Source of the DNA: UBA4744 sp963717135
Lineage (GTDB): Bacteria; Actinomycetota; Acidimicrobiia; Spongiisociales; UBA4744
DNA length: 64,000 bases
Assembly: GCA_963717135.1 (NCBI GenBank)
Contig: CAVQVN010000005.1
Coordinates: 62,001-126,000 of the forward strand
Direction: 5' to 3'
Program-made: the position numbers and the translations under genes
Shown: positions 8,747-18,106 of the stretch, in pieces
Numbering within the stretch: the first letter of the stretch is position 1
How the letters are laid out: the number at the start of each line of letters is the position of its first letter
Notes under the pieces: model-generated
Database searches by the model: none
What the model saw: only the letters and a program-made list of their open reading frames with translations
Told to the model about the DNA's origin: nothing

Positions 8747-8779
8747 CCGGTTCCGCTTCGGCCCAAGCCAAACCATTTG

Positions 8780-8797
8780 TGAGTGAGCGCTCACTCA
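8780..8797. promoter_or_regulatory. Perfect 18-bp TetR-type operator
   Basis: TGAGTGAGCGCTCACTCA is perfectly palindromic and of the length and style of TetR-family operators. It ends 15 nt before the preferred GTG start of the TetR gene. A possible -10 (GTTAAT, 8798-8803) follows immediately, so a bound repressor would block the promoter of the regulator and the exporter genes. Confidence 0.7.
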
Positions 8798-8812
8798 GTT
8801 AATCTCCCCAAA

Positions 8813-9424
8813 GTGAACGTCAAGCAAGGTCGAGCCAAGCCTCTCTCGCGCGAGGATCGTCAACGGGCGATCCTGGCGGCCGTCATTCCTTTGCTGATCG
8901 AGAAGGGCGCGGCGGTTACTACTGCCGAAATGGCCGAAGCGGCGGGCATCGCCGAGGGCACCATCTTCCGGGCTTTTCCCGACAAGGCAGCCTTGATCCA
9001 TGAAGCCGTCAAAGCGACGATGGATCCCGGTCCGATTCAGCAGGCCCTGGCGGAGATCCCCGACGATTCCCCGATCGAAGTGCAAGTCGCCGCGGCCGCC
9101 CGGGTCCTGGCCGAGCGGTTCGACCGGATGACGGCCCTGATCGGAATTCTGAGGTCGGTCCCGCATTCGATCGACAAACCGCCTGCGGAAGCCCGACGGG
9201 TCGCGGCCGACGCCATGACGGCGATCTCGGCAGCTCTGGCGGTGATCTTCGAACGACAACGAGACCGCCTCCTGATCGAGCCCGGGCGGGCCGCGACGGC
9301 CCTCCGGGGGCTCATATTCGCCAACTCGCATCCTATGTTCGCCCCGGAGGAGAAACTGTCGGTCGATGAGATCGTCGCCATTCTCCTCTCCGGTGTCATC
9401 GGGCCGGCCGGGCGGGAGAGCTGA
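8813..9424 (+). CDS. TetR-family transcriptional repressor
   Basis: About 203 residues from GTG 8813. An in-frame GTG at 8783 lies inside the palindromic operator and is therefore unlikely. The N-terminal helix-turn-helix is clear: RQRAILAAVIPLLIEKGAAV followed by TTAEMAEAAGIAEGTIFRAFPDKAALI. The C-terminal ligand domain is variable. It overlaps the first ABC exporter gene by one base around ATG 9424, so it is the first gene of an operon of regulator plus heterodimeric exporter. It probably represses its own operon through the site at 8780-8797 and responds to an exporter substrate; the ligand is unknown. Confidence 0.9.
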   Translation: MNVKQGRAKPLSREDRQRAILAAVIPLLIEKGAAVTTAEMAEAAGIAEGTIFRAFPDKAALIHEAVKATMDPGPIQQALAEIPDDSPIEVQVAAAARVLAERFDRMTALIGILRSVPHSIDKPPAEARRVAADAMTAISAALAVIFERQRDRLLIEPGRAATALRGLIFANSHPMFAPEEKLSVDEIVAILLSGVIGPAGRES

Positions 9425-11154
9425 TGCTGCTGCGCATCCTCCGCCGGTTCCTTCGGCCCTACCAGCGATGGATCACCGCCATAATCGTGCTCCAGCTGGT
9501 GGGCACGATCGCCTCGTTATACCTGCCGAGCCTCAACGCCGACATCATCGACAACGGTGTCGTGCTGGGCGACACCGCGTACATCCTTCGTACCGGGGGA
9601 TGGATGCTGGCCGTCTCGCTGATTCAGATCGCTTGCACTATCACCGCCGTGTTTTTCGGAGCCCGGACGGCCATGGCCTTCGGACGCGATTTACGATCGG
9701 CAATTTTCCGACGGGTGGGCTCCTTTTCGAGCCGCGAGGTCGGCCACTTCGGGGCGCCCTCGTTGATCACTCGCAACACCAACGACGTCCAGCAGGTGCA
9801 GATGCTGGCCATGATGGGGTTCACGATGATGATCGCCGCCCCCATCATGATGGTGGGCGGGGTCATCATGGCGCTGCGAGAGAACGTCGGTCTGTCGTGG
9901 CTGGTCGCGGCCGCCGTGCCCGTGCTGGTGGCCGTGGTCGGAGTGATCATCTCCCGGATGGTGCCGGGATTCCGGTTGATGCAGAAGCGTCTGGACATGA
10001 TCAACCAGGTTCTGCGGGAGCAGATCAGCGGCATCCGGGTGATCCGGGCCTTCGTGCGCGAGCCATTCGAGACGACCCGGTTCGGAACGGCCAACCGAGA
10101 ACTCACCGACGTGACCATCACGGTGGGCCGCTGGATGGCCGCCATGTTCCCCTCGGTCATGCTGATCCTCAACGTATCCAGCGTGGCCGTGCTCTGGTTC
10201 GGCGGCCTCCGGGTAGATGCCGGAGTCATGGAGATCGGTTCGCTGACCGCCTTTCTGGCCTACCTGATCCAGATCCTGATGGCGGTGATGATGTCGACCA
10301 TCATGCTGGTAATGGTGCCCCGGGCGGCCGTCTCGGCGGATCGTATCGGTGAGGTGCTCGACACCGAGTCATCCGTCGTGCCCCCGGAACGCGGCATAAC
10401 CCGGGTGGCCGGCCGCGGTGAGCTCGAGTTCCGAAACGTCGGTTTCACATATGCCGGAGCCGCCCACCCGGTGCTCTTCGACCTCACCTTCTCGGCCCGC
10501 CCGGGTCAGATCACCGCCATCGTTGGATCGACCGGCGCCGGCAAATCGACGCTCCTCAACCTCATTCCCCGTCTGTTCGACACCACGGAGGGCATCATCG
10601 AGGTTGATGGTGTGGATGTCCGGCAGTTCGACCCGGAGGCCCTGTGGTCGAAGATTGGATTGGTCCCGCAGCGGGCCTACCTCTTCTCCGGCACCGTGGC
10701 CAGCAACCTGCGCTACGGCAAACCGGACGCCACCGAGGACGAGATGTGGGAGGCCCTCGAGATTGCCCAGGCTGCCGACTTTGTGGCGGCGATGCCGGAA
10801 GGGCTCGACGCCCCGATTTCGCAGGGAGGGACCAACGTCTCTGGTGGTCAACGCCAGCGCCTCGCCATCGCCCGGGCTCTGATCCGACGCCCGGAGGTCT
10901 ACCTGTTCGACGACTCTTTCTCGGCTCTCGACGTTGCTACCGACGCCCGGCTGCGAAGGGCCCTGCGGCCGGTCACCGCCGATGCCACAGTCCTGATCGT
11001 CGCCCAGCGGGTGTTCACGATCACCGAGGCCGACCAGATAGTGGTGTTGGAGGATGGGGCCATCGTCGGGATCGGCACGCATGAAGAGCTGGTCGAGAGG
11101 TGCCCGACCTATCTCGAGATCGTCGAGTCGCAGCTCAAGGCGGAGGCGTCATGA
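9424..11154 (+). CDS. ABC exporter half-transporter, degenerate ATPase site
   Basis: 576 residues with six membrane helices, then an ATPase domain. Walker A is GSTGAGKST (~368), the signature is NVSGGQRQR, and Walker B runs into LFDDSFSALD. The residue after Walker B is Asp rather than Glu, and the H-loop reads VAQR, with Gln replacing His. This half therefore has a degenerate catalytic site, as in one subunit of heterodimeric exporters such as TM287/288. It is translationally coupled to the TetR gene upstream and to its partner downstream by ATGA overlap. A multidrug or lipid export role is inferred. Confidence 0.92.
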   Translation: MLLRILRRFLRPYQRWITAIIVLQLVGTIASLYLPSLNADIIDNGVVLGDTAYILRTGGWMLAVSLIQIACTITAVFFGARTAMAFGRDLRSAIFRRVGSFSSREVGHFGAPSLITRNTNDVQQVQMLAMMGFTMMIAAPIMMVGGVIMALRENVGLSWLVAAAVPVLVAVVGVIISRMVPGFRLMQKRLDMINQVLREQISGIRVIRAFVREPFETTRFGTANRELTDVTITVGRWMAAMFPSVMLILNVSSVAVLWFGGLRVDAGVMEIGSLTAFLAYLIQILMAVMMSTIMLVMVPRAAVSADRIGEVLDTESSVVPPERGITRVAGRGELEFRNVGFTYAGAAHPVLFDLTFSARPGQITAIVGSTGAGKSTLLNLIPRLFDTTEGIIEVDGVDVRQFDPEALWSKIGLVPQRAYLFSGTVASNLRYGKPDATEDEMWEALEIAQAADFVAAMPEGLDAPISQGGTNVSGGQRQRLAIARALIRRPEVYLFDDSFSALDVATDARLRRALRPVTADATVLIVAQRVFTITEADQIVVLEDGAIVGIGTHEELVERCPTYLEIVESQLKAEAS

Positions 11155-13139
11155 CAGCTCCCAAGGCTATGAAGGCGACCGAGCGGATCCCGGGTCCGAT
11201 GCGAGGTCCGCACGGCGGGGGGATGGTCGGCCAGAAGCCTCTCAACTTCGGTCCGTCCATAAAGCGAATGATCGGCCGCCTCCGTCCGGAGCGGGGCAAA
11301 GTCGCCGCCATCTTCATGACGGCGATCGTCAGTGTGGCTTTATCGGCCGCCGGGCCCAAGGTTCTGGGCCGGGCCACGGACCTCATCTTCGCCGGAGCCG
11401 TCGGCAAGCGACTGCCTGCCGGCCTGACCAAGGAACAGGCGATCTCGGCGGCTCGCGACGCCGGTCAGACCCAAATCGCCGATCTGTTGTCCGGGATCGA
11501 TCTCATTCCGGGCCGGGGCATCGATTTCACGGCGGTGGGCACGGTGTTGCTCATCGTGCTCGCCCTCTACGCCGGCTCCGCCCTCCTCTCCTACCTCCAG
11601 GGTTACCTCCTCAACGATGTGGTCCAGAACACGGTTTACCGAATGCGTTCGGAAGTGGAGGACAAACTCAACCGGCTGCCGCTGCGGTATTTCGACCGTC
11701 AGCCGCGCGGCGAGATGTTGAGCAGGGTCACCAACGACATGGACAATGTCTCCCAGAGCCTCCAGCAGACGATGAGCCAGGTGCTGACTTCACTGCTGAC
11801 CATCATCTTCGTGGTGGGGATGATGTTCTACATCTCTCCCACTCTGGCGCTCATCGCTCTGGTGACGATCCCGGTCGGCATGGTGGTTGCCGGTTTGGTC
11901 ATGAGCCGCTCCCGCACCCAGTTCGTCGACCAGTGGCGCCGCACCGGGACTCTCAATTCCCAGGTGGAGGAGGCCTTCACGGGCCATACGCTGACCAAGG
12001 TCTTCGGCCGCCAGGAGGAGGTGCAAGCCACGTTCGAGACCGAAAACGACAGGCTCTACCAGGCGAGTTACAAAGCGCAGTTTCTCTCCCACCTGATCAT
12101 GCCGATCATGATGTTCATCGGAAACTTGAACTATGTAGCCATCGCGGTCATCGGCGGGCTCCGGGTGGCGAGCGGCACGATGAGCCTGGGCGACGTCCAA
12201 GCGTTCATCCAGTACTCCCGCCAGTTCACGCAGCCGGTCACCCAGGTTGCCTCGATGGTCAATCTGCTGCAGTCGGGGGTGGCCTCGGCCGAGCGGGTAT
12301 TCGAGTTGCTGGACGCCGACGAAGAGTCATCCGACGAAGATCACGCCCGCCTGCTCGAAGATCCGCACGGCCGGGTGAGCTTCGAACACGTCTCGTTCCG
12401 CTACGACGAGGACCGGCCCCTCATCGAGGATTTGTCCCTCACCGTCGAGCCGGGCCAAACGGTGGCCATCGTCGGACCGACCGGAGCCGGCAAGACCACC
12501 CTGGTCAATCTGGTCATGCGTTTCTACGAACTGGACGGCGGTCGCGTCACCCTCGACGGAATCGACATTGCCGAGATGCACCGGGAGGATCTCCGCTCGG
12601 AGATCGGGATGGTGCTGCAAGACACCTGGCTCTTCCAGGGCACGATCCGCGACAACATCGCTTACGGCCGGTTGGACGCCAGCGAGGAGGAGATTCTGCA
12701 AGCCGCTCAGGCCACCTTCGTCGATCGCTTCGTCCACAGCCTGCCCGACGGGTACGACACAGTGGTCGACGACGAGGGCGCCAACATCAGCGCCGGGGAG
12801 AAGCAGCTCATCACCATCGCCCGCGCCTTTCTGGCCGATCCCGCCCTGCTGATCCTCGACGAGGCCACCAGCTCCGTAGACACTCGGACCGAGCTGTTGC
12901 TCCAACACGCCATGGCTGCCCTGCGTACCGAGCGGACCAGCTTCGTGATCGCCCACCGGCTCTCCACCATCCGGGACGCCGACCTGATCCTGGTCATGGA
13001 GGAAGGACGAATCGTCGAACAAGGCAACCACGATCAGCTCATCGAACGGGGCGGCGCCTACGCCGATCTCTACAACGCTCAGTTCAGCGGTCCCGACGTC
13101 GAACTTGCCCCGGTCGGACCCGGCTTCGGGGGGACGTAG
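11151..13139 (+). CDS. ABC exporter half-transporter, canonical ATPase site
   Basis: 662 residues from ATG 11151 (ATGA overlap). A longer ORF from 11100 is not needed. An N-terminal Gly/Pro-rich tail precedes six membrane helices. The first extracellular loop is long (~50 residues, AGAVGKRLPAG to GRGIDFTAVG), as in many second subunits of heterodimeric exporters. The ATPase domain has GPTGAGKTT (~443), signature NISAGEKQL, Walker B LLILDEATSSVD with catalytic Glu, and the H-loop AHRLSTI. It should hydrolyse ATP for the pair. The stop is followed by the convergent GNAT gene 55 nt away. Confidence 0.92.
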   Translation: MTAPKAMKATERIPGPMRGPHGGGMVGQKPLNFGPSIKRMIGRLRPERGKVAAIFMTAIVSVALSAAGPKVLGRATDLIFAGAVGKRLPAGLTKEQAISAARDAGQTQIADLLSGIDLIPGRGIDFTAVGTVLLIVLALYAGSALLSYLQGYLLNDVVQNTVYRMRSEVEDKLNRLPLRYFDRQPRGEMLSRVTNDMDNVSQSLQQTMSQVLTSLLTIIFVVGMMFYISPTLALIALVTIPVGMVVAGLVMSRSRTQFVDQWRRTGTLNSQVEEAFTGHTLTKVFGRQEEVQATFETENDRLYQASYKAQFLSHLIMPIMMFIGNLNYVAIAVIGGLRVASGTMSLGDVQAFIQYSRQFTQPVTQVASMVNLLQSGVASAERVFELLDADEESSDEDHARLLEDPHGRVSFEHVSFRYDEDRPLIEDLSLTVEPGQTVAIVGPTGAGKTTLVNLVMRFYELDGGRVTLDGIDIAEMHREDLRSEIGMVLQDTWLFQGTIRDNIAYGRLDASEEEILQAAQATFVDRFVHSLPDGYDTVVDDEGANISAGEKQLITIARAFLADPALLILDEATSSVDTRTELLLQHAMAALRTERTSFVIAHRLSTIRDADLILVMEEGRIVEQGNHDQLIERGGAYADLYNAQFSGPDVELAPVGPGFGGT

Positions 13140-13194
13140 TTCACGTTCTCATTCCTGCTGCGGCTCGGCCGTTCTGCAACATTTTCGAGCACGC

Positions 13195-13983
13195 CTACTT
13201 CTGGAGCCGGCGAAGCCGCTTCTCCATAGCGGCGTAAATCCGATCGTAGGAGGGCGGCGGTCCGTGCTGCAGACGTTGGCCGTCCAGGAACACATCGTCC
13301 GAATGGCCGCACCGTATGAGATCGCTCCGCTCACTGGTGTCGATGCTCTCGAATACGACGCGGTCGCCCAGTTCGGCGGCGGCGCGCCTGGCGCGTTGAT
13401 AGACGAGGTTGGCGGCCGGACACCATCCGTTCATGTAGGCGTTCACCGACACCTGGTTTGGAACCCGTTGGGGAGTCGGACCTTCTTCGATCCACCGGGG
13501 CGGCCGGGCATCGCCGGTGAAGGGTTTCCACAGGAGTATCCGGAGGCCACTTCGGTCGGCCCTCCGGTAGCCGTGTTTCTTGAACCACGAGGCCTTCAGC
13601 CAGAAAGGCAGAACCACCCCCCAGGCCGCCATTCCTTTCGCCCCCAGCTCGACGGCGTCCTGCTCGGCGGCCGCCAGCAGTGCCGTACCAATCCCCCGCC
13701 CTTGATGATCGCCGACTCCTTGCGGGTAGCCGTGCACCCAGACGCACAGGATCATGTAGAGGTCTTCGCCCAGGGCGAAGGAGTGTTCGATCGGGAGATA
13801 CTGGATCATCCCCACCTCCCGACCATCCTCGTCGAGGGCCAGCTTGACTCGCAGTCCCCGGTCGCGCATCTTTTCGTACCAGCGAGCTTTGTGATCGCCG
13901 GCTTCGGCCATCTCCTCAGACCAGTCTTCGAGACAGGCCAGGTACGACGCTTTCCGGCGGCCGGACAGGTCGACGATCTCCAC
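13195..13983 (-). CDS. GNAT-family N-acetyltransferase
   Basis: 262 residues from GTG 13983, preceded by GGAGGGG. The acetyl-CoA loop is QGRGIGTALL (residues ~94-103) after VWVHGYPQGVGDH. The C-terminal half carries FWLKASWFKKHGYRRADRSG and a Cys/His-containing extension (NGWCPAANLVYQRARRAAAE) of roughly 100 residues beyond the GNAT fold. The extension resembles a family of GNAT proteins seen in other bacteria, but I cannot name a substrate. The 231-nt gap to the next gene holds nothing recognisable. Confidence 0.75.
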   Translation of the reverse strand: MEIVDLSGRRKASYLACLEDWSEEMAEAGDHKARWYEKMRDRGLRVKLALDEDGREVGMIQYLPIEHSFALGEDLYMILCVWVHGYPQGVGDHQGRGIGTALLAAAEQDAVELGAKGMAAWGVVLPFWLKASWFKKHGYRRADRSGLRILLWKPFTGDARPPRWIEEGPTPQRVPNQVSVNAYMNGWCPAANLVYQRARRAAAELGDRVVFESIDTSERSDLIRCGHSDDVFLDGQRLQHGPPPSYDRIYAAMEKRLRRLQK

Positions 13984-14214
13984 CGCCCCTCCTCGTTCTA
14001 CGGACTTGTGGATCTCAGCTTGTCAAGAGCCGGCCATCCCGGCTAGTGACGTTGGACCCTTTGTTACCGATCCTGATCGAGCTCCACGTCGGAAAGACCG
14101 GGCAACAGCTGTGCCGATTCGCCTTCTTCAGGCAACGGGCGGCGGCGAACCGTTGGGCCCTGCGAGTAATGGCATCTTCAACGCAGCGTTGCGTGATTAT
14201 GCGTTGGACGGCGG

Positions 14215-15009
14215 TTATCCCCCACCGGGTTCGGTGTGTTTCCAATACCCCCGAACGGTCACCTGCTCTCGCGGGATTCCCCGCTCCAGGAAGAGATGCC
14301 GACGGATTTCTTGAACGGAAGCTGCCTCGCCGGCCACCCAGATTCGGGTATCCGCACTGATGTCACATTCGATTATGGCGGCAACCAACCGGGCACCGGG
14401 CGGGCTGTCGGGAGGAAGGACGTGCCAGCGAACCGCATCATTATGATCGGGCATCGGCAGCCGCGCCTCTGGGTGGGCAACCTCGATGTGCACTTCTACG
14501 GGGGTCTGCTGGGGAATGGCCTCCAGCAGCTGGCTGATGGCGGGAATCGCGCTCTCGTCGCCTCCTATCAGAAACCTGGAGGCGTTCCGGTCGACAAGAT
14601 ATCCACGACCGGGGCCGGAAACGGCCGCAGGGTCTCCCGAGCGCGCCGAGCGGGCCCAATGGGAAGCAATGCCGTGCTCGTGGATTACCACGTCGAGATC
14701 CAGTTCCATACTCTCCGCGTCGACTCGCCGCGGCGTGAAAGTTCGGATGACGGGCCGCCGCCCGTCCGGTAGAAGGAACTCATTGCCGTTCCAAACCGGT
14801 ATGACCAGTTCAGTGTCTCCGGGAGAGGGAAGCAACAGCCTCACACTCGCGGCCGGGGAATCAACGTGCAGACCAGCCAGTTCGGGTCCCGCCAAGGTCA
14901 CGCGCATCATCCACGGCCCGATCGGTAGCACGCGCCGGACAGCCACCTTTCGGAATAGGGGCGGTTCGCGCCTGACCCGCTCCGGCGATTCCGGACCGTC
15001 GTTTTTCAT
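14215..15009 (-). CDS. Siderophore-interacting protein (FAD/NAD(P)H ferric-siderophore reductase family)
   Basis: 264 residues. The flavin-binding barrel holds RTFTPRR (89-95), the R-x-[YF]-T-x-R motif of the SIP family. The NAD(P)H domain has RFLIGGDESAIPAISQLLEAIP, equivalent to the family's GDETALPA block. SIP proteins reduce ferric siderophores in the cytoplasm to release iron; here that is inferred from family. Start ATG 15009 has GAAGGA 4 nt upstream. No siderophore uptake genes are adjacent. The 210-nt gap to the next gene shows no feature beyond short hairpins. Confidence 0.85.
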   Translation of the reverse strand: MKNDGPESPERVRREPPLFRKVAVRRVLPIGPWMMRVTLAGPELAGLHVDSPAASVRLLLPSPGDTELVIPVWNGNEFLLPDGRRPVIRTFTPRRVDAESMELDLDVVIHEHGIASHWARSARSGDPAAVSGPGRGYLVDRNASRFLIGGDESAIPAISQLLEAIPQQTPVEVHIEVAHPEARLPMPDHNDAVRWHVLPPDSPPGARLVAAIIECDISADTRIWVAGEAASVQEIRRHLFLERGIPREQVTVRGYWKHTEPGGG

Positions 15010-15219
15010 AAGTTCCTTCGATCCCGCGGCTGGTGGGCGAGACTAGCTGCAAAGGGGGCTTTGGCTTACGCCGTCCACCGCGTTCTTGGCGATCGAGGCA
15101 GCAGCAGACCGGCTCTGCCCGGTCCGTCGCCTATTGGCGGCCGGGTTTTACCCGGAGAAGTTGCCGAGCGAGGGGCCGTCGAACCGGATAGTGTCGATCC
15201 AATCAACTGAGGGCCGTGT

Positions 15220-16374
15220 GTGAAAGCTGAGACGACCGCAGGTCCAGCCAAAACAACTGCGAGGTTGGCGTACATCGACAACCTCCGCGTCCTGCTCACG
15301 GTCCTCGTGATTTTGCTGCACCTCTCCATCGGCTACGGCGCTCCGGGCGACTGGTATTACAACGAGGAAGGCTCCGTCGGCACCGCGTCCTCGATCGTCC
15401 TGACGCTCTTCGTGGCGATCAACCAGGCGTTCTTCATGGGGTTCTTCTTCATGGTGTCGAGTTACTTCAGTCCGGCGTCGCTCGACCGGAAGGGCCCCGG
15501 TCCGTTTCTGCGGGATCGGTTCAAACGCCTCGGGATCCCGATGGTGATCTATGCGGTGATCTTGAACCCACTTCTCGTGGCAGTCCTGATCGTGCGGGAA
15601 GGCACCGAAGGAGGGTATTGGCAGGTCCTGGGCGACCGGTACTTCGACCTGATCGGATTCGGCCCGACCTGGTTCCTCGAAGCCTTGTTGCTGTTTTCGG
15701 TCGCGCTGGTCGTGTGGCACAGGTTCCGACCACCACCCGAGACCGCCATCGGCCCGACGCCTTTGGGCAACCGGGCGATCGGGGTATTTGCCGCCGGTCT
15801 GGGTGTAGCGACGTTCGTCGTGCGCATCTGGATCCCGGTCGGATGGTGGCTCGAGCCGGTCCACTTCCAACTCGCTCACTTCCCGCAGTACTTGTCGCTG
15901 TTCGCACTCGGCGTGGTCGCCTATCGGCGCGACTGGTTCGGAACACTGACGGACGCACAAGGGAAGTTCTGGTTTCGGGTGACGCTCGGGCTCGTCGCCA
16001 TTTTTCCGGTCTTGTTTGTAGCCGGGGACGGCCTGGACGGCGATCTCGACCCGTTCATCGGGGGTGTGCACTGGCAGCAAATGGCCTTCTCGCTCTGGGA
16101 GCAGATGATGTGCGTGGCGATCGTCGTGGCGCTTCTCGTCTGGTACCGAAACCGCTTCAACCGGCAAGGGCGACTCGGTCGGGCAATGTCGAGTGCGGCC
16201 TACGCGACCTATGTGCTCCACGCCCCAATCATCACGCTGTTGGCGCTCGGTCTTATCGGTCTCGAGATGGACCTGGGGCTCAAGTTCCTGCTGGTGGCGC
16301 CGTTGGCGGTCGCCGCCTCGTTCCTAACCGGGTACCTCGTCAAACAACTCCCGGGGGCACGCAACATTCTCTGA
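15220..16374 (+). CDS. Acyltransferase 3 family integral membrane protein
   Basis: 384 residues from GTG 15220 (GAGGG upstream), with about ten membrane helices. It opens with ARLAYIDNLRVLLTVLVILLH, the acyltransferase 3 start including the conserved His, and has DRKGPGPFLRDRFKRLGIP in the first cytoplasmic loop. It ends in YATYVLHAPIITLLALGL. Family members O-acylate sugars, lipids or peptides at the membrane. Two further paralogues with the same DRKG..RLGIP block lie at 27560 and 28826, so this set has expanded locally. Acceptor unknown. Confidence 0.85.
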   Translation: MKAETTAGPAKTTARLAYIDNLRVLLTVLVILLHLSIGYGAPGDWYYNEEGSVGTASSIVLTLFVAINQAFFMGFFFMVSSYFSPASLDRKGPGPFLRDRFKRLGIPMVIYAVILNPLLVAVLIVREGTEGGYWQVLGDRYFDLIGFGPTWFLEALLLFSVALVVWHRFRPPPETAIGPTPLGNRAIGVFAAGLGVATFVVRIWIPVGWWLEPVHFQLAHFPQYLSLFALGVVAYRRDWFGTLTDAQGKFWFRVTLGLVAIFPVLFVAGDGLDGDLDPFIGGVHWQQMAFSLWEQMMCVAIVVALLVWYRNRFNRQGRLGRAMSSAAYATYVLHAPIITLLALGLIGLEMDLGLKFLLVAPLAVAASFLTGYLVKQLPGARNIL

Positions 16375-16496
16375 GATCCGGTGGCAAATGCGCTCCCTGA
16401 ACCTCGCATCTCACCTGCCCGGCCATCACAATTGCACAATGGTCTTTTGGCCCTGGCTTCTGGTTCCTAGGTCGTCCATCATTCTCAGAGGAGTTG

Positions 16497-17171
16497 GTGA
16501 AGGGAGATGCAGTGTTCTTTGATGTGATTGTCAAACCAAAGACGTGGAGGAGTGTCGGGTATCTGCTGTTGGCGTTCCCGTTGGGGATCTTCTATTTCGT
16601 GTTCTTGGTGACCGGCCTATCGCTCGGTTTTGGTTTGTTCATCACCCTGCTGGGGATCCCGATTCTGGTGGGGGTGCTGGCAGCCGCCTACGGATTGGGT
16701 GAGTTTGAGCGCACGACAACCAACCTGTTGTTAGACCAGGACACTCCCCCCTCGCACCGGTTGGCAGTCCCCGGCGGGCTGTGGCCCAAGGTCAAAGCCC
16801 TGGTCGGTAGCTCGGAGACGTGGAAGCGAGTTTTTTATCTGTTTGTGGAGTTCCCCTTGGGGATCATCGGGTTCACCCTGGTGGTTACCACCGCCGCGTT
16901 ATTCGCTTTGGTCGCCACTCCGTTCTTCTACGCCCAATCGTGGTGGCCTACCCTTGCCGACTGGCCGAGCGAGTTTTGGGTTGTCGATACCTTGTGGGAA
17001 GCCATCATCGTGGCCGCGCTTGGCGTGCTGGTCGGGTTTGTGCTGCTCCACGTGTCTAACGGTGTCGCCAGGGTATGGGGCGAGTTCGCCAAAGCCATGT
17101 TGGGTCCAACGTATCGGCCTCCACTCCCGACCGAAGAGACGGCCCGGCAGAGGCACGAGACACACCAATAA
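16497..17171 (+). CDS. Stand-alone putative sensor-domain membrane protein
   Basis: About 224 residues. Two similar halves each hold a pair of membrane helices preceded by similar text (KTWRSVGYLLLAFPLGIFYF and ETWKRVFYLFVEFPLGIIGF), so it contains an internal duplication. This is the putative sensor domain usually found at the N-terminus of actinobacterial histidine kinases; here there is no kinase part. Start choice is open between TTG 16494, GTG 16497 and GTG 16512; the last has AAGGGAG 5 nt upstream. No neighbour on the same strand is close. Confidence 0.7.
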   Translation: MKGDAVFFDVIVKPKTWRSVGYLLLAFPLGIFYFVFLVTGLSLGFGLFITLLGIPILVGVLAAAYGLGEFERTTTNLLLDQDTPPSHRLAVPGGLWPKVKALVGSSETWKRVFYLFVEFPLGIIGFTLVVTTAALFALVATPFFYAQSWWPTLADWPSEFWVVDTLWEAIIVAALGVLVGFVLLHVSNGVARVWGEFAKAMLGPTYRPPLPTEETARQRHETHQ

Positions 17172-17333
17172 GCCGTACCGTTCGACCCGAATGTATCCGG
17201 CTGAGGCTCCGATTTGGCGGAAGACGGCCACACATGCCGTGGTAGACACCCTCCAGCTCCCGGTCGGCCTCTGATGACCTTCCGTCGGGACAACGGTCGG
17301 TGGCTTGTTCTGTGGTGAGGAATGCGGTCCGGG

Positions 17334-18005
17334 TCACCTTTGGGAGATATTGCCGGAACCCGAAACGCTCGATTTGAGAGCCGGGTCCCCTATGTACTGC
17401 ACATCCCCCGACCCGGTGACGCTGATGGTCAGCTCGTCGGTAACGTTGACCACCACATTGCCGCTACCGGAAACTTCTACTTCACCGGTTGCCGACTCGA
17501 GCGCCGTCCCCTCAAACCGACCCGAACCGCTGATCGTCACCTGGAGGTGGCCGCTGGTTCCCACCGGCTCGACGTTACCGGACCCGCTTATGGTGACCTC
17601 AAGTGTGTCAGTATCGATGTTGGTGGCTTCGACGCTGCCGCTTCCACTGATGGTCACCGTGTTCAACTGCGAAGCCGTGATCGTGTAGGTGATATCCCGG
17701 CTCGGTGAGATCAGCCTCCCTGATTCGACGCCCAGTTCGAGTCGTCCGTTGACGACCTCGGTTGTCAGGAACTCCATGAGGTTGTCTTCGGCTTCGATTT
17801 CGAGGGATTCGGTACCGGTGACGTCGACGATGACTTTCCCGCTGCCCAAAACGACAATCTCATCGAACCCACTCACGGTTCGCGATTCGGTGATGAGATC
17901 TCCCGACCCGCGCAGTCCTCCAAATGGGACGGTCCCTGTACATCCCGTGGCCAGCAGACCCGTTGTCAGCAGCCCAATGACCCACGCCCATGTTCTGGTG
18001 CGCAT
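17334..18005 (-). CDS. Lipoprotein with GIN (DUF2807) beta-helix domain
   Basis: 223 residues from ATG 18005, with GGGGAGGAG upstream; a longer ORF to 18212 lacks support. The signal peptide ends in LLATGC (lipobox). The mature chain is a run of short strands built on S/T-G-S-G turns (VTISGSGSVEA, VTISGSGNVEP, VTISGSGRFEG, VEVSGSGNVVV, SVTGSGDVQY), typical of the putative auto-transporter adhesin head GIN domain. It should sit outside the membrane. Function of the family is unclear. Confidence 0.85.
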   Translation of the reverse strand: MRTRTWAWVIGLLTTGLLATGCTGTVPFGGLRGSGDLITESRTVSGFDEIVVLGSGKVIVDVTGTESLEIEAEDNLMEFLTTEVVNGRLELGVESGRLISPSRDITYTITASQLNTVTISGSGSVEATNIDTDTLEVTISGSGNVEPVGTSGHLQVTISGSGRFEGTALESATGEVEVSGSGNVVVNVTDELTISVTGSGDVQYIGDPALKSSVSGSGNISQR

Positions 18006-18106
18006 CAAACTCCTCCCCTCGCGGTCTCTTCCGGACCCTATCCGACGTCGGTGAGGCGCGAGGGCTAGATGCTCATTTGGGCAACGACAAGGCCGGTGGA
18101 CCTCGG

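Noticed and set aside
8783..8812. GTG 8783 as start of the TetR gene
   Set aside because: It lies inside the palindromic operator; GTG 8813 keeps the complete HTH and places the operator upstream.
11054..13237. 727-codon plus-strand frame overlapping the second ABC subunit
   Set aside because: Arg/Pro/Gly-rich out-of-frame translation of the ABC gene; no start signal or motif.
13984..14214. Short ORFs on both strands between the GNAT and SIP genes
   Set aside because: No ribosome binding sites, no motifs, and biased composition; treated as intergenic.
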